NCBI GenBank assembly: GCA_964492555.1
Contig: CAZBKQ010000072.1
Span: 1-10,192 of the forward strand
Source of the DNA: GCA-2709075 sp964492555
Lineage (GTDB): Bacteria > Pseudomonadota > Alphaproteobacteria > MPNO01 > UBA2964
Direction of reading: 5' to 3'
DNA length: 10,192 nucleotides
Shown in pieces: positions 6,206 to 10,192 of this stretch. A program made the position numbers and the translations under genes. Every line of letters begins with the position of its first letter. Position 1 is the stretch's first letter. A model generated the notes under the pieces. That model searched no databases. It saw nothing but the letters and a program-made list of their open reading frames with translations, and was not told the origin of the DNA.

Positions 6206-6736
6206 ATGACACCCCCACCCGACAGTGTTTCCGATACAAGGTCTTTCGGCCGCCGTATCGCCGATCGGGTTATCCAGCGCATCTACCGCGCGGGGTACAG
6301 GGTCGCATGGCGCTGGTGGCGCTTGCGCCGCACCAAACCAAAGGGCGTGGGCATGGTCATCTGGTCCGAGGGACGCGTGCTGATGGTCCGCCATTCCTAC
6401 CGCCCCGGCCTGACCATTCCCGGCGGCAACATCAGGCGAAATGACGATCCGCGCCTCACCGCGTCACGTGAACTGGCGGAAGAAGTCGGGTTACACATCC
6501 CGCCGGAAGAATTCCGGGAATTCGGCCGCGACCGGTTCTCCATCCTCTATGACGCGATCCTTGACGAACCGCAGCCTCTTGCCATCGATCACCGCGAAAT
6601 TCATCGAGGCGGAATTCGTGGAGCTAGAAGAAGCGGTTTTACGCAGCCGGACCATCCGCGAGCTGATGCGGGGCGTTGTCCGGCCCAGCGAGACGTAGCG
6701 CGCCGAAAGTTTTCATGGTCTATTTTCAGCCCATGA
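6206..6736 (+). CDS. NUDIX hydrolase with apparent frameshift near the 3' end
   Basis: The N-terminal 132 residues are a normal NUDIX domain after a basic, Arg/Trp-rich leader (12-46). The Nudix box runs from Gly74 to Leu96 as G-x5-D-x7-REL-AEE-VGL, with Asp80 in place of the first Glu and the metal-binding REUxEE (88-93) intact. Such enzymes hydrolyse nucleoside diphosphate-linked compounds; the substrate is not predictable. The frame as it stands continues to 6736 and encodes 176 residues. After IDHREI (127-132), however, it turns into Arg/Gly-rich sequence unlike the family. The expected ending, IEAEFVELEEAVLRS and on to a TAG at 6696-6698, sits in the next frame. Removing one base within 6599-6602 would give a 163-residue protein. 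The ATG at 6206-6208 is the best start, but no clear Shine-Dalgarno is seen. Either a real mutation or a base-call/assembly error could explain it. Confidence 0.72.
   Translation: MTPPPDSVSDTRSFGRRIADRVIQRIYRAGYRVAWRWWRLRRTKPKGVGMVIWSEGRVLMVRHSYRPGLTIPGGNIRRNDDPRLTASRELAEEVGLHIPPEEFREFGRDRFSILYDAILDEPQPLAIDHREIHRGGIRGARRSGFTQPDHPRADAGRCPAQRDVARRKFSWSIFSP
6603..6698 (+). pseudogene. Out-of-frame C-terminal tail of the NUDIX hydrolase
   Basis: This frame lacks its own start in a sensible position but encodes 31 residues, IEAEFVELEEAVLRSRTIRE and onward, ending at TAG. The sequence reads as the terminal strand and helix of a NUDIX protein (compare the common EIVEAEFVPLEEAL pattern). It joins the upstream frame by deletion of a single base near 6600. 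Confidence 0.6.
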
Positions 6737-6740
6737 AAAC
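6709..6740. promoter_or_regulatory. 10-bp-arm inverted repeat just upstream of the Mo-hydroxylase gene
   Basis: GTTTTCATGG (6709-6718) and CCATGAAAAC (6731-6740) are perfect inverted copies separated by 12 nt. The arm centres are 22 bp apart, about two helical turns, as expected for a dimeric regulator binding one face of DNA. The element ends 24 bp before the ATG at 6765, in an otherwise gene-free spacer. The arms are not GC-rich and no T run follows, so a terminator is less likely. No regulator gene is in the window. Confidence 0.45.
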
Positions 6741-6764
6741 CCAGACGACGAACGGATTTTTCAG

Positions 6765-9083
6765 ATGAGTTTCGGCATTGGCCAGCCGGTTCACCGGCTT
6801 GAGGACCCGCGCTTTCTTACCGGGCGCGGCACCTATGTGGATGATATCGACCTGCCGCGCATGGCGCATGGCGCGGTGGTCTACGCCCAGGTCGCGAAGG
6901 CGACCATCAAATCGGTAGATACAAGTGCGGCCCGCCAGATGCCGGGCGTTCTTGATATTCTGACCGGCGCGGATGTGGAGGCCGATAATGTCGGGTTCCT
7001 GCCCCCCGCCTTCATGCCGGCCGATATGGGCGGGCCGGAAGGCTATCGCGCGGTGCGGCCGGTGCTGGCCCAACGCCAATCCAAATTCGTCGGCGACCGG
7101 ATCGCCTTCGTCGTGGCGGAAACCGAGGCCCAGGCGCGCGACGCGGCGGAAGCCATCATGGTCGATCTGGAGATTGAAACCCCGGCGGTATTCTCTGAAA
7201 CAGCGGCGCAGGACGGCGCGCCGCTGGTGCATGACGAAGCCGGGTCCAACGTCTGTTACGAACTGCAGATGGGCGACGCGGCGGCGGCGGAAGCTGGCCT
7301 GGCCGCGGCCGATCATGTGGTGACGCTGGAAATCTATAATAACCGGATCACCACCAACGCCATGGAACCGCGCGGCTGTATCGGCCAGTACGATCCGGCG
7401 CAGGATCACTTCACGATCTGGAGCAGCACCCAGAATATTCACGGGCTGCGCATGTTCCTGGCCCAGCATGTATTCCGCATTCCGGAATCCCGTCTGCGGG
7501 TGATCGCCCGCGATGTCGGGGGCGGGTTTGGCATGAAACATTCGGTGCATCAGGAAGAGGCGCTGGTGCTGTGGGCGTCCCGCCGCATCGGGCGTCCGGT
7601 GAAATGGATTTCCACCCGGTCGGAAGGCCATATCGGCGACGATCAGGGGCGCGATCAGGTGGTGACGGCGGAGCTGGGGCTGAGCAAGGACGGCAAGTTC
7701 ACCGGGCTGCGCTGGCGCGGCTATTACAACGCCGGCGCCTATCTGGCCAATTCCGGCAATATTCCGATCGCCCATTCGGCGAAGCTGGCGCCCACCGTCT
7801 ATGACATACCGGCGACCCATGTTGCGCAAAAGCTGGTCTTTACCAACACCGCCCCGATGGCACCCTATCGCGGGGCCGGCCGGCCGGAAGCCGTGTTCTG
7901 CATGGAACGGCTGATCGATCTGGCGGCCAGGGAGACCGGTATCGACCGGATCGAACTGCGCAAGAGAAACTATATCGCGCCGGAGAAATTCCCCCACGTA
8001 ACGGCGACCGGGTTCAATTACGATTCGGGCGAATTCGCCGCGACGATGGATAAATGCCTGGCGCTGTCCGACATCGAAAATTTCGGGGCGCGCCGCGCGG
8101 AATCGGAAGCAAACGGCAAGTTGCGCGGGCTCGGCGTCATCTATTACATCGATAATTGCGGCAATTTTAATGAGCGGATGGAGCTGCATTTCGACCCGAG
8201 CGGCGGCATCACACTCAAATCCGGCAACCTGTCCCACGGGCAAGGGCATGAAACCGTCTTTACCCAGATGGTCTGCGACAAGCTGGGGGTGGAACCGGAA
8301 CAGGTCAATTTCGTGCAGGGCGACACCGATCAGGTACCGATCGGGCGCGGCACCTATGCCAGCCGGTCGATGACGGTCGGCGGCAACGCGCTGATCGCGG
8401 CGGCGGACAATATTATCGAAAACGGCAAGAAATTCGCCGCCCTTTATATGGAGGCCGATCCCGGCGATATCGAATTCGGGGACGGGACATTCCGCATCGC
8501 CGGCACCGACCGCGAAATGACGTTGGAAGCGGTGGTCCGGCGGTCCTTCGCGCCGGTGGGCAACCCGGACGAACTCGGCATCGGGCTGCATGGCGTGGGC
8601 ACGTTCGGCATCACCTCGCCCAGCTTCCCGAATGGCTGCCAGATCTGCGAGCTGGAGATCGATCCCGATACGGGCGCAACGGAAATCGTCCGCTATACGG
8701 TGGTGGACGATATCGGGCGGGTGTTGAACCCGCTTCTGGCGCATGGCCAGATTCACGGCGGGGTGGCGCAAGGCGTCGGCCAGGCGCTGCTGGAAGACAT
8801 GATCTATGACCGCGAGTCCGGCCAGGTGCTGACCGGGTCGTTTATGGATTACGGCATGCCGCGGGCGGATGATTTTCCGCATCTGGAAATCGGCATGAAC
8901 GAGGTGCTGTGCCGGTCGAACCCGCTCGGCGTCAAGGGCGCGGGCGAAGGCGGCACGGTCGGCGCCACGCCCTGCGTGATCAACGCGGTGCTGGATGCGC
9001 TCGGCCCGCTTGGCGTGACCGATATCCAGACCCCGGCGACGCCCAAACGCATATGGGAAGCGATCCAGGCGGCAAAAAAATAA
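6765..9083 (+). CDS. Xanthine dehydrogenase/CoxL-family molybdenum hydroxylase large subunit
   Basis: The 772-residue protein is a complete molybdopterin-binding large subunit. The N-terminal aldehyde oxidase a/b hammerhead domain (about 15-140) starts at RLEDPRFLTGRGTYVDDI. The Mo-cofactor domains follow: GGGFGMK (252-258), PYRGAGR (367-373), GQG (492-494) and the C-terminal GVKGAGEGG (722-730) with Glu728, the conserved catalytic base. PYRGAGR is the active-site loop of the so-called form II enzymes, not the AYxCSFR loop of genuine CO dehydrogenase, so CO oxidation is unlikely. Hydroxylation of an aldehyde, N-heterocycle or aromatic carbon is the family expectation. The FAD (CoxM) and 2Fe-2S (CoxS) subunits that normally complete the complex are not adjacent: the NUDIX gene lies upstream and a decarboxylase-like gene downstream. 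They must be encoded elsewhere, or the partner differs. ATG at 6765 has only a weak ribosome site. Confidence 0.93.
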   Translation: MSFGIGQPVHRLEDPRFLTGRGTYVDDIDLPRMAHGAVVYAQVAKATIKSVDTSAARQMPGVLDILTGADVEADNVGFLPPAFMPADMGGPEGYRAVRPVLAQRQSKFVGDRIAFVVAETEAQARDAAEAIMVDLEIETPAVFSETAAQDGAPLVHDEAGSNVCYELQMGDAAAAEAGLAAADHVVTLEIYNNRITTNAMEPRGCIGQYDPAQDHFTIWSSTQNIHGLRMFLAQHVFRIPESRLRVIARDVGGGFGMKHSVHQEEALVLWASRRIGRPVKWISTRSEGHIGDDQGRDQVVTAELGLSKDGKFTGLRWRGYYNAGAYLANSGNIPIAHSAKLAPTVYDIPATHVAQKLVFTNTAPMAPYRGAGRPEAVFCMERLIDLAARETGIDRIELRKRNYIAPEKFPHVTATGFNYDSGEFAATMDKCLALSDIENFGARRAESEANGKLRGLGVIYYIDNCGNFNERMELHFDPSGGITLKSGNLSHGQGHETVFTQMVCDKLGVEPEQVNFVQGDTDQVPIGRGTYASRSMTVGGNALIAAADNIIENGKKFAALYMEADPGDIEFGDGTFRIAGTDREMTLEAVVRRSFAPVGNPDELGIGLHGVGTFGITSPSFPNGCQICELEIDPDTGATEIVRYTVVDDIGRVLNPLLAHGQIHGGVAQGVGQALLEDMIYDRESGQVLTGSFMDYGMPRADDFPHLEIGMNEVLCRSNPLGVKGAGEGGTVGATPCVINAVLDALGPLGVTDIQTPATPKRIWEAIQAAKK

Positions 9084-9148
9084 CCGCGCCGGGTCGCCAG
9101 CGGGCGGATCAGGCGCTAGAACCCTATCGACAGTAAATTCGCAATTTC

Positions 9149-9154
9149 GGAGAG
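9149..9154 (+). promoter_or_regulatory. Ribosome binding site of the decarboxylase-like gene
   Basis: GGAGAG lies 4 nt before the ATG at 9159 and supports that start. Just upstream, AAATT (9135-9139) and AATTT (9143-9147) form a small inverted repeat around CGC. The 75-bp gap after the Mo-hydroxylase stop shows no terminator, so the two genes may be co-transcribed. Confidence 0.7.
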
Positions 9155-9158
9155 AAAA

Positions 9159-10151
9159 ATGGCTGACCTTCACCTGACAATGGCGATGAACCATTACGAC
9201 CATGTGCAGGACATGGCGACGGGACGCGTAAAGCCCGAAGGCATCGACCTCACGGTCATCAATCATGGGCCGGAAGAAATCTTCCACCGCTTCCTGTTCA
9301 GCCTCGAATGGCAGATTTCCGAAATCTCCATGGGGATGAGTACCTCGCGCCTGTCGATGGGGGACGCGCCCTTTGTGCTGATCCCGATATTCCCGTCGCG
9401 CGTTTTCCGCCACTCCTCGGTCTATATGCTGAAAGACGGGCCGGTGAAGACGCCGGACGATCTGAAGGGCAAGCGCATCGGCGTTCCCGAATGGGGCCAG
9501 ACCGCCGGTATCTATACCCGGGGCTGGATGGTGCATTCCGCGGGCGTCGGGCTGGATGAGGTCAGCTGGGTTCAGTCCGGCATCAACGATCCGGGCCGTC
9601 AGGAAGCCTCCACCCTCAACCTGCCGGACGACGTCAATCTGGAAATCGTCACCGACCGGTCATTGATGCAGATGATGTTCGACGGCGATCTCGACTGCGC
9701 CTTTTCCGCCCGGCCGCCGAATGAATTCCTGGCCGGCGATCCGCGCGTCATCCAGATGTATCCTGAATTCCGCGAGGCCGAGGAACAATATTTCGAGGAA
9801 ACTGGCATTTTTCCGATCATGCACACGGTCGCCATCCGCAAGGATGTGTGGGACGAAAACCCGTGGGTCGCGCAGAACATGATTACCGCGTTCGAGGAAG
9901 CGAAGGAGCTTTCCCGCAAGCGGATGGAGGGCTTTACCGTCTCTCACTATCCGGTGCCGTGGCTCTATCACGACGGGATTGAGGCCAACAAGAAGCTGTT
10001 CAACGGCGATTTCTGGCCCTACGGGATCGAACCCAACAAGACGACGCTGGATGCCTTCCTGCAATTCGCCTGGGAACAGGGCACGCTGCATAAACAGCTC
10101 ACCACCGATGATCTGTTCCCCGAAGAGGTCCGCCACCACTTCAAGCTTTGA
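9159..10151 (+). CDS. 4,5-dihydroxyphthalate decarboxylase-like protein (substrate-binding-protein fold)
   Basis: The 330-residue protein resembles the 4,5-dihydroxyphthalate decarboxylase (Pht5-type) group, which shares the two-lobed fold of periplasmic substrate-binding proteins. Signs are the N-terminal pattern MNHYDHVQDMATGRVKPEGI (10-29), the lobe-1 segment EISMGMSTSRLSMGD (55-69), and PVKTPDDLKGKRIGVPEWG (95-113), the usual start of the second lobe strand. The C-terminal part (about 190-330) completes the first lobe. There is no signal peptide: it begins MADLHLTMAMN, so it should be cytosolic, which favours an enzyme over a transporter component. No ABC permease or ATPase is nearby. If an enzyme, it would decarboxylate a hydroxylated aromatic acid, fitting the Mo-hydroxylase 75 bp upstream; that pairing is inference. 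The start is fixed by GGAGAG. Many proteins of this type are annotated only as ABC substrate-binding proteins, so the function remains open. Confidence 0.78.
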   Translation: MADLHLTMAMNHYDHVQDMATGRVKPEGIDLTVINHGPEEIFHRFLFSLEWQISEISMGMSTSRLSMGDAPFVLIPIFPSRVFRHSSVYMLKDGPVKTPDDLKGKRIGVPEWGQTAGIYTRGWMVHSAGVGLDEVSWVQSGINDPGRQEASTLNLPDDVNLEIVTDRSLMQMMFDGDLDCAFSARPPNEFLAGDPRVIQMYPEFREAEEQYFEETGIFPIMHTVAIRKDVWDENPWVAQNMITAFEEAKELSRKRMEGFTVSHYPVPWLYHDGIEANKKLFNGDFWPYGIEPNKTTLDAFLQFAWEQGTLHKQLTTDDLFPEEVRHHFKL

Positions 10152-10162
10152 GGTAAGGCAAC

Positions 10163-10175
10163 CTGACGTCGTCAG
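10163..10175. repeat. Second copy of the CTGACG-N-CGTCAG palindrome
   Basis: CTGACGTCGTCAG follows the stop of the decarboxylase-like gene by 11 bp. With the next two bases (TC) it matches the copy at 4009-4023 at 14 of 15 positions. On the minus strand a frame entering from the window edge, GAT GCC CGG CGC GAC, meets TGA at 10172-10174. This suggests another convergent gene ending inside the palindrome, as at the first copy, but only five codons are visible. Confidence 0.5.
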
Positions 10176-10192
10176 TCGCGCCGGGCATCCAT

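Noticed and set aside
6146..6394. N-terminal extension of the DUF427 protein to a start at 6394
   Set aside because: It would overlap the NUDIX coding region, has no family-like sequence, and bypasses a strong ribosome site at 6151-6158.
6765..9083. Aerobic CO dehydrogenase large subunit (coxL proper)
   Set aside because: The active-site loop reads PYRGAGR, not the AYxCSFR loop of true CO dehydrogenases, and coxM/coxS are not adjacent.
6726..9536. A 936-codon open frame on the minus strand, antisense to the Mo-hydroxylase gene
   Set aside because: It is rich in Arg, His, Gly and Ala with no domain pattern, and it overlaps a protein with clear catalytic motifs. Long antisense frames are expected opposite GC-rich genes.
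1..10192. CRISPR array, tRNA or rRNA genes, transposase, phage or defence genes
   Set aside because: I looked on both strands and saw no spaced direct repeats, RNA gene signatures or such protein families.

Overview
This is a GC-rich protein-coding window whose codon use and gene types suggest an alphaproteobacterium, possibly a Rhodospirillales-like environmental or marine lineage. That placement is an inference from protein families and intergenic repeat style; no marker gene is present. The sequence is draft quality: a run of exactly 100 N (4113-4212) sits inside one gene and is flanked by identical 55-bp sequences.

Layout from left to right. (1) The 3' end of an AMP-forming acyl-CoA synthetase on + (1-258). 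(2) A repeat-rich convergent spacer holding a dispersed palindromic repeat, a textbook minus-strand terminator and a 27-bp-arm inverted repeat. (3) A UbiD-family decarboxylase on - (477-2066). (4) A 319-bp AT-rich divergent spacer. (5) A 3-His cupin on + (2386-2982), overlapping tail to tail with a small Smr-like protein on - (2967-3329). (6) An AhpD/carboxymuconolactone-decarboxylase-like protein on + (3416-4012). (7) An AbrB-duplication membrane protein on - (4018-5264, interrupted by the artefactual gap), preceded on the same strand by a tandem DUF427 protein (5345-6145). (8) A divergent NUDIX hydrolase on + with an apparent one-base frameshift near its 3' end (6206-6736). (9) A molybdenum hydroxylase large subunit of the xanthine dehydrogenase/CoxL type on + (6765-9083). 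(10) A 4,5-dihydroxyphthalate-decarboxylase-like/substrate-binding-fold protein on + (9159-10151), running almost to the window edge.

How the genes may work together. Several products fit catabolism of aromatic or other carboxylic acids: CoA activation, prFMN-dependent decarboxylation, a cupin that could be a thiol or ring dioxygenase, a Mo-dependent hydroxylase, and a protein related to phthalate-pathway decarboxylase. They lie on both strands in several transcription units, so this is a loose metabolic neighbourhood and not one operon. No substrate can be named from sequence alone. I see no mobile element, phage, CRISPR, RNA gene or defence island. I do not think the window contains a clearly new system. 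The best leads are the orphan Mo-hydroxylase/decarboxylase-like pair, two palindromes placed like operators, and the degenerate Smr-like protein.
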